NCBI RefSeq assembly: GCF_000759025.1
Contig: NZ_JPOS01000039.1
Span: 62,001 to 126,000 of the forward strand
Origin: Phaeodactylibacter xiamenensis
GTDB lineage: Bacteria > Bacteroidota > Bacteroidia > Chitinophagales > Saprospiraceae
Length of the DNA stretch: 64,000 bases
Direction: 5' to 3'
Shown one piece after another: positions 34,005 through 43,305 of this stretch; position 1 is the first letter of the stretch; each line of letters opens with the position of its first letter. Both the position numbers and the translations under genes were made by a program. Below the pieces are notes generated by a model. It was not told the origin of the DNA and made no database searches. It worked only from the letters and a program-made list of their open reading frames with translations.

Positions 34005-34472
34005 TCACCTTTGATCTCGTTCTGCCCGTTCACTCAGGATTTCGACCAGCTTGAACAAGGTCTTTTGGAACTGTAGGACCTCCGGTTCCGTGAGCCGGCT
34101 GTCGTTAAAGGATTCGATGATCGTTTTAGGTATTTCCTGAGCTTTGTCCTTTAGCTGTGCTCCGGGTTCGGTGAGTTCGACCAGTACACTGCGCTCGTCT
34201 TTAGAGGACCGCCTTCGGGTGATGAGCCCTTTCTGCTCCAGGCGTTTGAGCAAAGGTGTGAGGGTATTGGATTCCAGATAAAGGCGGCTGCCGATTGCAT
34301 TGACGGTTTGCTCCCCATGCTGCCAAAGGACCAGCATGACCAGATACTGCGGGTAGGTCAGGCCAAGGGCCTTCAGCAAAGGGGCATAAATTTTAGTCGT
34401 CATCCTGGAAGCAGCGTAGAGCGGGAAACAAAGCTGGTTTTCCAGGTAAAGAGCCGCTGCAGTATCGCTCAT
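34005..34472 (-). CDS. ohrR: OhrR-type MarR regulator
   Basis: A 155-residue MarR-family repressor. LENQLCFPLYAASRMTTKIY followed by LGLTYPQYLVMLVLWQ is the OhrR signature, with the peroxide-sensing Cys at residue 15. A second part holds the winged HTH (NAIGSRLYLESNTLTPLLKR, LEQKGLITRRRSSKDERSV). OhrR proteins release DNA when organic hydroperoxides oxidise that Cys. It is the last gene of a three-gene unit with the glutathione-peroxidase gene (2-base gap) and a damaged DoxX gene, so it probably controls its own operon. A dyad at 35390-35406 is a candidate operator. Confidence 0.88.
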   Translation of the reverse strand: MSDTAAALYLENQLCFPLYAASRMTTKIYAPLLKALGLTYPQYLVMLVLWQHGEQTVNAIGSRLYLESNTLTPLLKRLEQKGLITRRRSSKDERSVLVELTEPGAQLKDKAQEIPKTIIESFNDSRLTEPEVLQFQKTLFKLVEILSERAERDQR

Positions 34473-34474
34473 GG

Positions 34475-34948
34475 TTACAGCAGTTTTTTGATCGTTGACT
34501 CCATCTTTTCGGGCTTCGTGACCGGCGCGAAACGCTTCACGGGCTTTCCGTTCTTATCAATGACGAATTTGGTGAAATTCCACTTGATTTTTTTCCCGAA
34601 CAGGCCATTGAGTTCATCTTTCAGGTACCTGAAGATGGGGTGGGTGCCTTCGCCGTTGACCTCCACCTTGGTGAACATCGGGAAGCTAACCCCGTAGTTG
34701 ATTTCACAGAATTCCTTGATGTCCTCAGCGTCCCCGGGTTCCTGATTGGCAAATTGATTGCAGGGGAAGCCCAGCACGACAAGCCCTTCGTCCCGGTACT
34801 TCTGGTAGAGCTTCTCCAACCCTTCGTACTGAGGCGTAAGCCCGCATTTGCTGGCGGTGTTGACCACCACAACGGTCTTGCCTTTGTATTCCTCCATTTT
34901 GACTTTTTTGCCATTGAGTTGTTCGGCTTCAAAGTTGTAAAATTCCAT
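34475..34948 (-). CDS. glutathione peroxidase family protein
   Basis: A 157-residue thioredoxin-fold peroxidase. The active-site block VVVVNTASKCGLTPQYEGLE puts the peroxidatic residue at about Cys 35 (Cys rather than selenocysteine). GFPCNQFANQEPG and WNFTKFVIDKNGKPV complete the family motifs with the Gln and Trp/Asn residues of the catalytic tetrad. These enzymes usually reduce lipid or organic peroxides with thioredoxin. It lies between the DoxX gene and ohrR, which fits organic-peroxide defence. Confidence 0.93.
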   Translation of the reverse strand: MEFYNFEAEQLNGKKVKMEEYKGKTVVVVNTASKCGLTPQYEGLEKLYQKYRDEGLVVLGFPCNQFANQEPGDAEDIKEFCEINYGVSFPMFTKVEVNGEGTHPIFRYLKDELNGLFGKKIKWNFTKFVIDKNGKPVKRFAPVTKPEKMESTIKKLL

Positions 34949-34960
34949 AGCAGGTCGATT

Positions 34961-35383
34961 TTATCGGTTTGATTGATTGAATAAATATTTGAGTGCTCCG
35001 GTTGACCAAAGTGCCCACAAAATGAGTACGGGCTGAAAGAACAGGCGGATAAGCCGCTTGCGGTCGGTGTTCAGCCCAAACGCATCAATACCGTTGGTAT
35101 ATTGGGAAACGTTGCCGGGGAAGATCAGCACATAAAAGATCGCCAGCGCAATGCCCACCTTGACCTTATGTCGGGCCCAGAAAACCATAGCCAGCCCGAG
35201 CGCAATTTCCGTCACACCAGAGGCGATGACCACAAAGTCCATAAAAGCAGGGTCGCTCGGTAACCACCTTGGCACCTAAGCCTGGAACTCCTCGCGTTGG
35301 AAGGTAAGATGCCCGATGCCGGCCAGCCCCATGAGCAAGCCGAGGATGACACGGAATACGTTTTGAAGTGTTGTTGTTTTCAT
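34961..35383 (-). pseudogene. DoxX-family membrane protein gene with in-frame stop
   Basis: Read from the ATG at 35383, the frame gives MKTTTLQNVFRVILGLLMGL, then AGIGHLTFQREEFQA, and then TAG at codon 36 (35276-35278). The same frame continues with VPRWLPSDPAFMDFVVIASG and three more hydrophobic segments to 34961. The family normally has EFQAQVP at this point, so TAG most likely replaced a CAG (Gln) codon. A GTG at 35275 could restart translation but would lose the first membrane helix. It is the first gene of the peroxidase/ohrR unit. A real mutation, a sequencing error or readthrough are the options. Confidence 0.8.
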
Positions 35384-35389
35384 TTGTAT

Positions 35390-35406
35390 CGATTAAAATT
35401 AAATCG
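35390..35406. promoter_or_regulatory. AT-rich dyad, possible OhrR operator
   Basis: CGATTAAAATTAAATCG has CGATT/AATCG arms around an AT-rich centre, just upstream of the DoxX-peroxidase-ohrR unit. OhrR sites are AT-rich dyads, so the position and form fit. The specific assignment is a guess. Confidence 0.35.
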
Positions 35407-35642
35407 TGTGCGATGTAAATGACAAACGTTTTTTTAGTTTACCAGTTCATGGTCACGGCTACTTTTTACTATCCGTCTTTCCTTGTTGAATCCCTGCTGG
35501 ATCTAACCACTAAGCCGAATAGGAAAAATGGCGCTTATCAGCGTTCTTTTCAAAAGGATGGATTTGAGGGATTGGCTTTGCTCTTCCCCGGAGAGGGGAG
35601 TCCTAATGTAATTTTCCAGAGGAGAGCTGTATAAACGAATAA

Positions 35643-35672
35643 GACCCTTGATCCAATTCAGAACCAAGGGTC
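35643..35672. terminator. hairpin between tRNA-Ala and the peroxidase unit
   Basis: GACCCTTG (35643-35650) pairs with CAAGGGTC (35665-35672). ATTTTT follows on the plus strand and TTATTC on the minus strand. The surrounding 350 bases hold no gene other than the tRNA. A plus-strand frame at 35419-35634 shows no protein-like features. Confidence 0.55.
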
Positions 35673-35743
35673 ATTTTTGCCGCTTTTGCCATTATTATTT
35701 GCCACTTTTATATCTGAAGGGCAATGATTTAGCAAAAAACCTT

Positions 35744-35818
<75 letters not shown>

Positions 35819-35872
35819 GCTTTTTAGCGAATGCAAATATAAGGGCTTTTTGGAAAAGGTGCAATAAGGTTG

Positions 35873-37297
35873 TTAATTTTTGCGCTCAAAAATTACCACA
35901 TAGTCGCCAATATTGGCCACCTGAGTGTAGTGCGCTGTCCGGTAGGCGGAAAAGCGTTCGGTTTCGACGGGATAGCGGAAGACCATGAAGCGGGGGGCAG
36001 CGGCCTCAATTTTCGCCACTTCTTTCTCCACATCAATCTCCATGGCTTCGATGTGCTTGTCCAGCCAAAACAAGGAAGGGTGGACATAAGGGATGAGTGG
36101 AAGGCGCCGGGTCATGAAATAGATCGCCTGATCCTCCTGTGTGTAGATACGGTCGCCGGGCTCAAGGTGCTGATTGAGGTATTGAGCAGCGTAACGGACA
36201 TTATCCGGGCGGTCGAGGTAGTCTTTCTTTTGAAGCAAGAGGTGCGTAACAAAGAGTAAGCCCAATAAGGCATAGCCAATTCGCGGGTGGCGCATCCAGC
36301 GCAGCCACCGGGGTACCTCCTGCCGGGGCAGCCCGAAGAATTCCCCGGCCAGATAACTAAAGGGCAGCATAAACTGAATGTAATAATGCCCAAAGGCATT
36401 ACCGGGAATCAGCACGGAGGCCAGTGCAAAGACAGACCAGATCAGGCCAAACTGCCGGACAGACAGCTTGACGGTTTTGTGCCAGAGCCCTATGATAAAC
36501 AAGACCGTAACGGGCAAAAACCGCAGGAAAAATTCAAAGAAGAAAACGATGTAATGCGAAAAGGCACGGGAAGAAGGGTAGCGCCCGGCTACCGTGATTG
36601 AGTTAAACCAAAAGCGGTCGAATTCTCCAATCTGATAATAGTAGCTGACTACCATGGCAAAAGGGATGGTTGCACCCAGCGCCATAGTCAGCGCCTTGCT
36701 CAGGGCTTTGACCACATTGCCCTCCCGGCGCAAAGACTGGAACATGAGAAAGGCCCCAAAGGCTAGCCCATCAAAGAGCACTACGTATTTGATGACAAAG
36801 CCAATGCCCAGCAGCAGGCCGGCTACCAGAAAAGCAGTATAACTGCGGTATTTAAAAAAAAGCAAAAGTGCGCCGGCAGTGAACAAATTAAAGTAAGTCT
36901 CTGTATTTGGGGAAACACCAAAGCGTGTAAATAATGAATTCAGGATAAGATAAATAATACCCGCTGACAGCGCAGCAGCCCAGCTACTCCCCTGTATACG
37001 TTTGGCGCGGTAGAGCAGAAATGCAGTAAGGCCCAGTACCAGGGCCGCAACGAGCCGGTAACCCCAAATGGCATGGCCAAGCAGAGACTTTAGTGCGGCC
37101 AGTACCAGAAAAATACCTATAGGTTTGGTATCAATATAGTCTACCTGATAAGTGTAGCCTTGTGATACGGCATCTGCGATGACGAGGTAGGTAGACTCAT
37201 CGTGATCAATGACCGATGGGAAAAAGGAGATCAGGCGGATGGATACTGCTACCAACAGCAATATGCTGAGCGCCTTAATTGATTCAGGAAGTCGCAA
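35873..37297 (-). CDS. GT39/ArnT-like membrane glycosyltransferase
   Basis: A 474-residue integral membrane protein with about 10-12 hydrophobic segments. The first periplasmic loop carries the acidic motif DHDESTYLVIADAVSQG (DE pair), followed by YIDTKPIGIF, which is typical of dolichyl-phosphate-mannose/ArnT-type transferases that use lipid-linked sugars. A soluble C-terminal part ends the protein (LEPGDRIYTQEDQAIYFMTR). Donor and acceptor are unknown. It lies 55 bases beyond the tRNA on the same strand. Confidence 0.85.
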   Translation of the reverse strand: MRLPESIKALSILLLVAVSIRLISFFPSVIDHDESTYLVIADAVSQGYTYQVDYIDTKPIGIFLVLAALKSLLGHAIWGYRLVAALVLGLTAFLLYRAKRIQGSSWAAALSAGIIYLILNSLFTRFGVSPNTETYFNLFTAGALLLFFKYRSYTAFLVAGLLLGIGFVIKYVVLFDGLAFGAFLMFQSLRREGNVVKALSKALTMALGATIPFAMVVSYYYQIGEFDRFWFNSITVAGRYPSSRAFSHYIVFFFEFFLRFLPVTVLFIIGLWHKTVKLSVRQFGLIWSVFALASVLIPGNAFGHYYIQFMLPFSYLAGEFFGLPRQEVPRWLRWMRHPRIGYALLGLLFVTHLLLQKKDYLDRPDNVRYAAQYLNQHLEPGDRIYTQEDQAIYFMTRRLPLIPYVHPSLFWLDKHIEAMEIDVEKEVAKIEAAAPRFMVFRYPVETERFSAYRTAHYTQVANIGDYVVIFERKN

Positions 37298-37350
37298 TGT
37301 CAGGTGTCATTCGTTTTGTGGCTAACAATAGAACAACAAATATAGGACAA

Positions 37351-37965
37351 TTAATCTTCTTCCCAGTCCCGCATTTTGCGCAGTAGCAAGTCAATCCTTG
37401 CAACGATATCCTTTTGCTCCCGGCGCTTGAGCCGGGCAGCTTTTCTGGCGAGCTCTTCGTTGCCAGACCGCTCCCGGGTCATTTCACTCAGCACGTCCTG
37501 ATAGTCTCTGGACTCCCAGTAGCCGCTTTCGTCTTCTACCTCCAGGTCATGAAAGTATTTTTCTTGCAAATAACGTAGTAAACTAACTATTGCAGCGTGG
37601 GTCTCCGGCCCTGCAGATTGGGTGTGCACTGTAATCCAATTTGGCGTGACAGCATAATTATCAACTGCGCTTACTGCAACTTGTATTGGAGAAGTCAAAA
37701 CCCCCGAAGCACTAAAACAAAAATAAAGAGGGGCGCAGTCCTGATGAACCTTTAGAATAATGCCCTTCAGGCCTGAGTCGCCCACCAAGGCAGGCAGGCC
37801 GGCACTATTGCGCTCCAGGCGTGCGTCCGGTCTGCGGTCCCAGTGTCCGTCAAGTACCTGAGTGGGCCAGCGCATAGACTTTCCTATATCTTCGAGCTCG
37901 CAGAGCAGTGCTGCGGATTGCCGTTTGTCCGTCAGGGTGCCCCGGTAGTGGATGCTTAGCCCCAT
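37351..37965 (-). CDS. conserved hypothetical protein (204 aa)
   Basis: A 204-residue soluble protein. The N-terminus MGLSIHYRGTLTDKRQSAAL looks like a two-stranded start seen in an unknown bacterial family. A central beta-rich part has GIILKVHQDCAPLYFCFSAS, and the C-terminal 60 residues are a charged helix (RKAARLKRREQKDIVARIDL). There are no catalytic motifs. It is separated from the YpdA-type gene by 3 bases on the same strand, so the two are probably cotranscribed. Confidence 0.7.
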   Translation of the reverse strand: MGLSIHYRGTLTDKRQSAALLCELEDIGKSMRWPTQVLDGHWDRRPDARLERNSAGLPALVGDSGLKGIILKVHQDCAPLYFCFSASGVLTSPIQVAVSAVDNYAVTPNWITVHTQSAGPETHAAIVSLLRYLQEKYFHDLEVEDESGYWESRDYQDVLSEMTRERSGNEELARKAARLKRREQKDIVARIDLLLRKMRDWEED

Positions 37966-37968
37966 ACG

Positions 37969-38955
37969 TTAAATCGGTTGCAGCTTAGGCACGCGCCGGG
38001 CAACTTGCTTAGCGATGACCGTGCCGTGGTCTCTTGTATTCTCAATAAAGAGTGAATTGGTTTTCATACCAGCGCAGACCACGCCCGCCAGAAAAACATT
38101 GGGCAGGCTGGTTTCTAATGTTTCCGGGTTATGATTGGGCACCCGTGCTTCATCCTCTGGTATTTCGAGCCCAAGACTGGATAGCAGGTCGTAATTCGGG
38201 CGGTAACCGGTCATGGCAAGCACCCAATCGTTATCCAGTTCCACTTCTCCTTCCGGGGTTTGCAGGGTTACAGTATCCGCCTGAATGGATTGTACTGTGC
38301 TGTTCCAGTAGGTAGGAATACTGCCCTCCTTTATCCGGTTTTCAATATCGGGCTTAATCCAGTACTTCACACCTTTGTATATAGCATTGCCCCGAATTGC
38401 CATCGTTACTATTGCCCCTTTGCGCCATAGCTCCAGTGCTACCTGGCAGGCAGAATTAGCAGCTCCAACCACAAGTACTTCCTGTCCGACATAGGGGTGG
38501 GCATCATCGTAATAGTGTTTGACTTTGGGTAGGTCTTCACCGGGCACCTCCATCATGTTTGGGGTATCGTAGAAGCCAGTGGCCACGACCGCCGCCCTGG
38601 CCTGATAGGTGCGCTTTGAAGTTGAGATCAGATAGCCGCCAGTGCCATCGGGCTCCATTTTTGACACAGGCTCGTAAGTATGCACATTGAGGGACCAGGC
38701 TTGCTGCAGGCGCCGGTAATATTCCAGTGCTTCCCGGCGAGTGGGCTTCTCGGTATGAGAAATAAAAGGGACATCTCCAATTTCCAGACGTTTGGAAGTG
38801 GAGAAAAAGGTCATGTTATCCGGGAAATTATAAATAGAATTGGCGAGTACACCTTTTTCAAGGACCAGGTGGCTAAGCCCTTCCTTATGTGCCGCGATTG
38901 CACAATTGAGCCCTGTCGGCCCACCGCCAATGATAATCAAATCGTAACTTTCCAT
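37969..38955 (-). CDS. ypdA: YpdA-family FAD/NAD(P) oxidoreductase (bacillithiol disulfide reductase-like)
   Basis: A 328-residue thioredoxin-reductase-like flavoprotein. The N-terminal FAD motif is DLIIIGGGPTGLNCAIAAHK and the central NAD(P) motif is EVLVVGAANSACQVALELWR. The family block NFPDNMTFFSTSKRLEIGDV is characteristic of YpdA. There is no CxxC redox pair, as in YpdA. In Bacillota this enzyme reduces bacillithiol disulfide, and Bacteroidota often share the pathway. I used the ATG at 38955 (MESYDLII), nine codons after an alternative ATG at 38982. Confidence 0.88.
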   Translation of the reverse strand: MESYDLIIIGGGPTGLNCAIAAHKEGLSHLVLEKGVLANSIYNFPDNMTFFSTSKRLEIGDVPFISHTEKPTRREALEYYRRLQQAWSLNVHTYEPVSKMEPDGTGGYLISTSKRTYQARAAVVATGFYDTPNMMEVPGEDLPKVKHYYDDAHPYVGQEVLVVGAANSACQVALELWRKGAIVTMAIRGNAIYKGVKYWIKPDIENRIKEGSIPTYWNSTVQSIQADTVTLQTPEGEVELDNDWVLAMTGYRPNYDLLSSLGLEIPEDEARVPNHNPETLETSLPNVFLAGVVCAGMKTNSLFIENTRDHGTVIAKQVARRVPKLQPI

Positions 38956-39014
38956 GATTGCCTTTCCTTTTTCGACAATCATTCAACGCAGTAAAGGGGG
39001 GCAAGGTTGATGGA

Positions 39015-41024
39015 TCAGGGAATGACTTGCTGTAAGACCCTCTTGAAAAGCCCTTCCGGCTTGACCGGCTTTACTACATAATCATTAATGCCAATCGACT
39101 GGCACCGCTCCTGTTCCTGCTTGGACTCATTGGCGGTCAGGGCAATAATGGGTGTGTTGGACTGGCTTCTGATTTTGATAGTGGCCTGTATGCCATTCAG
39201 CACAGGCATTTCGAGGTCCATCAGTATGATATCATAGTCGTTCCGGGAGGCCATTTTTACGCCTTCCAGCCCATTTACAGCCACATCTACAGTGACCTTG
39301 TCCGACCAATTCGTTAGCATTCGCTTGGTGGCCAGGCGGTGCAGGTCATGGTCTTCCACCAAGAGGATACGGAGCGGAGCCGTTGGCGTTTCGGGCAACG
39401 ACCTGGGCTGTTGTTCGGGTGTTCCAATAGGCAGCTCAATTTTGATCTCGAACTTTTGGCTGGTCTTCCGGACAGGCTTTAGCTGCCCTCCCATAATGGC
39501 GGTAAGCTGTTTGGCAATGACGAGGGGGAGCATTCGGCTGGCTTCTACGCTATGGTCCTTAATAATATCTTCATCCTCAATCATTTCTTTGGCTTCCTCG
39601 AAGTTGAAATCGTCAGATTGAAACATACAGCGGACCAATAACTCAAGGTTGGTATTTCGGCTGCCCCTGACGCCCAGCGAAAGACGGGTTTGGGCATCGG
39701 GCACCGTGAAGTTGACGGCAAGCTCCAGGGCGTTGTAAATAAGTTGGGTAAGCCGCTGAGGGTCACTGATAATGGTATCCGGCAATTTCTGTGATACGTC
39801 CAGGGCTAGATCACTGCCCGATTTTTCTGCCCTGATTTTAGAGATATCCAGGACAGTTTTCAGCATATTGGTAACTTGAATCTCTGAATAGTTCAGGTTT
39901 ACCTGCTCGGTACGGAGCGTACTGAGGTTTATCCAGTTGTTCAGTGCAAAGCTCAGGTCTTCCAAAGAGGATTTGATGCCCCTGATATATTCTTTTTGCT
40001 GGTCCTGAAGCGTTGTTTCCTCCAGGAGATAAATGAAATTAATCACGGAGGCGATGGGCGTCCTGAGGTTATAGGAAAAATCAGAAAATAGCACTTTAGG
40101 GTTTTCATGCGCCGGGCTATCTGACTTGTGGTCAGGGGTTTGCTGGGAATTCTCCTTGTCCGGTTTTGGCGGTTCCTCAGGGTCAGGCCCGGGCCCGCTG
40201 TCCGGAGCAGGTTGAGGAGGGGAGGGCTCAGGAGCGTGATTGGAAACATCCTGAATGCTGCCCAGGAGCATCATTTGGCTATCCTTTTCAACATAGCTGA
40301 CCTGCGCATTCACCTGTACATGGCGGACTTTCTTGTTGTCAATGACAATACGATGATTGATAGTGTGGGGCTTGCCGTCACTCATAGCTTCTTCGAAGAA
40401 TTGCTCTACCTCTGCCCGGTCATTGACATGAACGTACTTGAGGTACTCAGAAAGTGATGGCAGGAAGCTGCCTGGCTGGAACCCGAAGAAGCGAAAGATC
40501 TCATCGTCCCAGTGCATGGAAGTGTCCACCATATTCATTTCCCAACGCCCAAACCTGGCTATCTTAAGCGCCCTTCGGGTGCGCTCTTCGTTTTTGCTGA
40601 GGTCATCGGCTTTTTTCTGGAGCTTTGATTGTGTGGCAAAGCGCTGAAGGGAGTAGTTAATGGTTTTGACAAGGAGGCGATGGTCAAAGGTGCCCTTGAC
40701 CAGAAAATCCTGAGCGCCTGCTCTTACGGACTGAATGCCCATGATCTCATTCTTATAACCGGTCATGACAATAACCGGCGTATTTGGGGCTTTTTCTCTA
40801 AACTGCTGCAAGGTTTTGAACCCTGTAACGTCCAGCAGGTTGAGATCGAGCAGTACGATGTCCGGTGAGCATTCCCATAGCTTTTCCAACCCTTCTGACA
40901 GAGAGTCAGATGTGAACAAAGTGTGCTTGTAATTGGCCTCTTTAAGGAGTGCTTCCAGCAGCGTAATGTCTGACTCGGAATCTTCAATGACCAAAATTCT
41001 CGTATTGTTATTGCTCATAACCAT
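39015..41024 (-). CDS. hybrid two-receiver sensor protein with degenerate kinase core
   Basis: A 669-residue protein: receiver domain 1 (about 8-125, phospho-Asp about 60 in IVLLDLNLLDV), PAS domain (about 155-265), a proline-rich linker (about 265-305), a HisKA-like helical region, a HATPase-like region and receiver domain 2 (about 550-669, Asp in IILMDLEMP). The H-box reads FSYNLRTPIASV: the phospho-acceptor His is Tyr at about 318. The ATP-binding part has no DxGxG box, and the N-box has lost its second Asn. The receivers look intact. Autophosphorylation is therefore unlikely, and the protein may instead sense, sequester or relay phosphate. It is on the minus strand, followed by ypdA. Confidence 0.88.
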   Translation of the reverse strand: MVMSNNNTRILVIEDSESDITLLEALLKEANYKHTLFTSDSLSEGLEKLWECSPDIVLLDLNLLDVTGFKTLQQFREKAPNTPVIVMTGYKNEIMGIQSVRAGAQDFLVKGTFDHRLLVKTINYSLQRFATQSKLQKKADDLSKNEERTRRALKIARFGRWEMNMVDTSMHWDDEIFRFFGFQPGSFLPSLSEYLKYVHVNDRAEVEQFFEEAMSDGKPHTINHRIVIDNKKVRHVQVNAQVSYVEKDSQMMLLGSIQDVSNHAPEPSPPQPAPDSGPGPDPEEPPKPDKENSQQTPDHKSDSPAHENPKVLFSDFSYNLRTPIASVINFIYLLEETTLQDQQKEYIRGIKSSLEDLSFALNNWINLSTLRTEQVNLNYSEIQVTNMLKTVLDISKIRAEKSGSDLALDVSQKLPDTIISDPQRLTQLIYNALELAVNFTVPDAQTRLSLGVRGSRNTNLELLVRCMFQSDDFNFEEAKEMIEDEDIIKDHSVEASRMLPLVIAKQLTAIMGGQLKPVRKTSQKFEIKIELPIGTPEQQPRSLPETPTAPLRILLVEDHDLHRLATKRMLTNWSDKVTVDVAVNGLEGVKMASRNDYDIILMDLEMPVLNGIQATIKIRSQSNTPIIALTANESKQEQERCQSIGINDYVVKPVKPEGLFKRVLQQVIP

Positions 41025-41358
41025 TAACCGCTTCTTTCATTCCTCCCATTCGTCAGTTCCTGAATAGGGTTCGGGGTTAAAAATAGCTTTGGTTGTCTGG
41101 CGGGATAGAATACGTAAAGCTCCCCGCAGCGTTAGGGGAACTGAACCAGATGCAGCTACCGAAGTGGCTGCCATAGTTCTGATTGTCCACACCCAGAAAT
41201 CAAATACCGATTAGATAATTCATGCGAATGCTGCGTAGTGTTTCACGGCAAGTTTACAACGAGGGCTGTTTGCGCCAGGCTGCAAAATAATCAGATGTTT
41301 CCGATTGTGTAACCGGGGGTTTTTATAATCGGCGGGATAAAGCACGATCAGGTTTCGT
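41025..41358. other. gene-free stretch between the two signalling genes
   Basis: 334 bases with no convincing gene, hairpin terminator or consensus promoter. It should hold the minus-strand promoter of the hybrid sensor gene. Confidence 0.5.
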
Positions 41359-41805
41359 TTAGGATACCTTGGTCGGCAAAATTGTAGTAGACAACCAGAA
41401 GTCTTCTATCTTATGTATGATTTCAAAAAATTTATCAAAGTCAATAGGCTTATTGATAAAGCAGTTGGCGTGCAGGTCATAGCTTTTCAGAATATCTACG
41501 CCAGCATTGGAAGTCGTAAGCACCACTACAGGGGTACGCTTAAGTGTTTCATCAGATTTGATGACGCCCAGGACTTCCCGCCCGTCCCATTTAGGCAGAT
41601 TTAGATCCAGTAGGATAAGATCAGGCAGCGGAGCACTTTCGTAAGGAGGCTCTTTACGAAGGTACTTGATGGCTTCAATGCCATCAGTTACGGCATCAAG
41701 CTTTATGTCGTTTTTGCTTTCCCGAAATGCTTCTTGGGTGAGCCTTACGTCCCCCGGGTTATCCTCGATTAAGAGGATATTGTGTGCTTTTGTTTTGTTG
41801 ACCAT
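41359..41805 (-). CDS. single-domain response regulator (Rcp1-like)
   Basis: A 148-residue receiver. The acidic pair is in LLIEDNPGDVRLTQEAF, the phospho-Asp is in LILLDLNLPKWDGREVLG, the Thr is in VVVLTTSNAGVDI and the Lys is in NCFINKPIDFDKFFE. There is no output domain. The EDNPGDVRLTQEAFRE start and the length are typical of Rcp1-type regulators that pair with phytochrome-like or PAS/GAF kinases. Its upstream position to the hybrid sensor suggests they are linked, though 334 bases separate them. Confidence 0.92.
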   Translation of the reverse strand: MVNKTKAHNILLIEDNPGDVRLTQEAFRESKNDIKLDAVTDGIEAIKYLRKEPPYESAPLPDLILLDLNLPKWDGREVLGVIKSDETLKRTPVVVLTTSNAGVDILKSYDLHANCFINKPIDFDKFFEIIHKIEDFWLSTTILPTKVS

Positions 41806-42137
41806 ATTACCAATTTCAATAATTGGGTCTCAGCTTTGATCCGATTCTCTGATCCACTGCGTCCGGTTTTCAAATTTGCTTTGGTACAGAGCATTTTGAA
41901 GATCGGGGCACTGCGTAAGCCTTTGTCAATTAATTGTACTGTTTACTATCGAGCCTGCTTTCTGTTATAGCTCTGTAAAGTTAGAATTATTTTGATAAAA
42001 TAATGAATACGAAGGCGCTTAATTAGGGTTTTTCCTGTCACCTTTTCTACGAAGTGGGGCTACAGACAAATCAGCGGGCTGTAAAAAATGGTGTATTATG
42101 GACGGGCATAAATTTTGAACATAGTCTTCCTTCCGCA

Positions 42138-42168
42138 TTTGTGGAACCATATTGCTTGTCTATCTTTG
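42138..42168 (+). promoter_or_regulatory. promoter of the polyprenyl synthase gene
   Basis: TTTG at 42138-42141, 19 bases, then TATCTTTG at 42161-42168, an exact match to the Bacteroidota TTTG-N19-TAnnTTTG pattern. The gene starts 20 bases further on at 42188. The rest of 41806-42137 holds nothing recognisable. Confidence 0.8.
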
Positions 42169-42187
42169 TTGAAACATCATATCTTTT

Positions 42188-43168
42188 ATGCTTGACATCA
42201 AGGCGCTTCGTAATTCCTTCGAAGCCTACCGCCAACAGCACGCTTTTTCACAGGCTCCTCAGAGGCTCTACGAGCCAGTCGAATATATTATGTCTTCTTC
42301 CGGTAAGCGGCTGCGGCCGGTCCTGGTATTAATGGGGGGCGCTTTATTTAAGGGGGATATGGCTTACAGCCTGCCTGTGGCTATGGCTGTGGAAATCTTC
42401 CACAACTTTTCTCTGGTGCATGATGACATCATGGATGAGGCCCCGTTGCGGAGGGGGCGTCCCGCCGTGCATACTAAATATGGTTTGAATACGGGCATTC
42501 TTAGTGGTGATGTCATGCTGATCTATGCTTATCAGTTCCTGTCGAAGGGGGGCAAAACTGCTAAAGAGGTGGCCGATTTGCTGGACGTCTTCAATACAGT
42601 CGCAATAGAAGTTTGTGAGGGACAGCAGTTTGATGTAGACTTTGAATCCCGAAATGATGTCACAATTTCGGAATATATCAATATGATTGAGCTCAAAACG
42701 GCAGCTCTTGTTGGAGGAAGCCTGCAAATGGGAGGCATTACTGCCGGTGCGCCTCCAGAGGCTCAGCATCAGCTCCGTGACTTCGGGCGAAATATCGGCA
42801 TTGCCTTTCAGCTTCAGGATGATATCCTGGATACTTTTGGAGACCCTGAAAAGGTTGGTAAGCGGGTTGGAGGCGATATACTGCAGAATAAAAAGACGTT
42901 CCTTATCCTTAAAGCGCTGGAGCTTGCCGAAGGGGAAACCTATAAGACCCTTCACCATTTAATGACGACAAACCCGGAAGACGAAGACAGTAAAGTCCGT
43001 ACGGTCACACAAATATTAAGGGAGCTCAGTATTCCTGCATGGGCAGAGCAGCAAAAACAGCAATATCAGGACAGGGCATTTAGCGCATTAGATGCTTTGG
43101 AGGCGCCAAAGCAGGGTAAACAGCAACTACAGGCTCTTGCTGAACAATTGCTGGTGCGAGAGTCCTAA
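42188..43168 (+). CDS. polyprenyl diphosphate synthase
   Basis: A 326-residue trans-isoprenyl diphosphate synthase. The first aspartate-rich motif is in LVHDDIMDEAPLRRGRPAVH (DDIMD) and the second in AFQLQDDILDTFGDPEKVGK (DDILD). It condenses isopentenyl diphosphate onto allylic diphosphates. Chain length (farnesyl, geranylgeranyl or longer) cannot be settled. Products probably serve menaquinone or carotenoid synthesis. It has a clear promoter, stands alone, and its downstream region carries a weak terminator. Confidence 0.92.
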   Translation: MLDIKALRNSFEAYRQQHAFSQAPQRLYEPVEYIMSSSGKRLRPVLVLMGGALFKGDMAYSLPVAMAVEIFHNFSLVHDDIMDEAPLRRGRPAVHTKYGLNTGILSGDVMLIYAYQFLSKGGKTAKEVADLLDVFNTVAIEVCEGQQFDVDFESRNDVTISEYINMIELKTAALVGGSLQMGGITAGAPPEAQHQLRDFGRNIGIAFQLQDDILDTFGDPEKVGKRVGGDILQNKKTFLILKALELAEGETYKTLHHLMTTNPEDEDSKVRTVTQILRELSIPAWAEQQKQQYQDRAFSALDALEAPKQGKQQLQALAEQLLVRES

Positions 43169-43305
43169 CCTCCCTGCTAAACGGGCAAAAGAAAAGGAGC
43201 AACCACCGTAAAGTGGCTACCCCTCACACTATGAAACACTATAAATTAGCAAGTCAGAGTGCACTAGCTTACATTGCCAGATCATGTCAAAAGACATCAT
43301 TTAGC

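Noticed and set aside
35275-35275. Treating the GTG-started 104-codon DoxX frame as the real gene
   Set aside because: The upstream codons in the same frame complete the family N-terminus and first membrane helix, so the TAG interrupts a longer gene.
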